From Candidatus Fermentibacteraceae bacterium (GTDB taxonomy: Bacteria > Fermentibacterota > Fermentibacteria > Fermentibacterales > JCC-6): a stretch of 44,590 nucleotides of DNA. The notes under the pieces are model-generated. The model was not told the origin of the DNA. It ran no database searches and saw nothing but the letters and a program-made list of their open reading frames with translations. Of the stretch, positions 44,562 through 44,590 are shown one piece after another. The translations under genes and the position numbers were made by a program. Location of the stretch: NCBI GenBank assembly GCA_030592635.1, contig JAUVIS010000004.1:1-44590 (forward strand). Direction: 5' to 3'. How positions within the stretch are numbered: the first letter of the stretch is position 1; every line of letters begins with the position of its first letter.

Positions 44562-44590
44562 AAAAAAAGGGAGGGGCTGTTCGCCCCTCC
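44562..44590 (+). terminator. Terminator hairpin at the window edge
   Basis: ggaggggc (44570-44577) pairs with gcccctcc (44583-44590) around tgttc, after a run of As at 44562-44568. It ends the ileS-lspA-arcC operon; any T-run lies outside the window. The A-run would serve a minus-strand transcript coming from the right. Confidence 0.75.

Noticed and set aside
1-44590. CRISPR arrays, insertion sequences, prophage or rRNA genes
   Set aside because: No regularly spaced repeats, transposase, phage structural gene or rRNA-like sequence was seen on reading.

Overview
The window looks like bacterial chromosome from a Gram-negative member of the FCB group, possibly a candidate phylum such as Fermentibacterota. 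This is inference from a secreted FG-GAP/VCBS protein with a C-terminal sorting-like domain, a lipobox protein, a complete Mre/Rod locus and a bifurcating-type [FeFe] hydrogenase suggesting anaerobic fermentation; no rRNA is present to settle it. The DNA is very gene dense, with no gap above 300 bases. Genes are chained by ATGA, GTGA, TTGA, TAATG or TAGTG start/stop overlaps, so most neighbours are probably translationally coupled.

Region 1 (1-8654) is one uninterrupted + strand run: the tail of a radical SAM/SPASM protein, two further SPASM radical SAM enzymes, a methyltransferase, a B12-binding radical SAM enzyme, a LicC/IPCT-like nucleotidyltransferase, a second methyltransferase, a CDP-alcohol phosphatidyltransferase, a MobA-like nucleotidyltransferase, a secreted VCBS-repeat protein and a 96-residue conserved hypothetical. 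It reads like a biosynthetic or modification pathway, perhaps for an unusual lipid headgroup or a modified peptide. It is the most novel-looking part of the window.

Region 2 (8655-14422) has a 270-base leader, then a stand-alone receiver protein coupled to hydC-hydB-hydA of an [FeFe] hydrogenase of the NAD/ferredoxin bifurcating type. A hairpin follows, then a large secreted FG-GAP protein. Region 3 (14423-20103) has a tyrosine recombinase lacking several catalytic residues, divergent from a hybrid histidine kinase with a degenerate ATPase domain, then MgtC-like, patatin-like and ankyrin/zinc-ribbon genes. Region 4 (20104-23379) holds an HD phosphohydrolase (-), a PHP phosphoesterase, a 68-residue protein and a lipoprotein.

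Region 5 (23510-30208) is the cell-shape cluster mreB-mreC-mreD-PBP2-rodA followed by lgt and comF. Region 6 (30195-44590) carries a polytopic membrane protein, dnaE, a predicted outer-membrane protein, an M29 aminopeptidase, a Trm112-like protein missed by the ORF track, a DUF167 protein, a TPR protein with a possible degenerate NTPase half, a truncated purine-nucleoside-phosphorylase-like protein, ileS, lspA and a carbamate kinase ending at a hairpin at the window edge. Lgt and LspA, the first two lipoprotein-processing enzymes, are both present but in separate operons.
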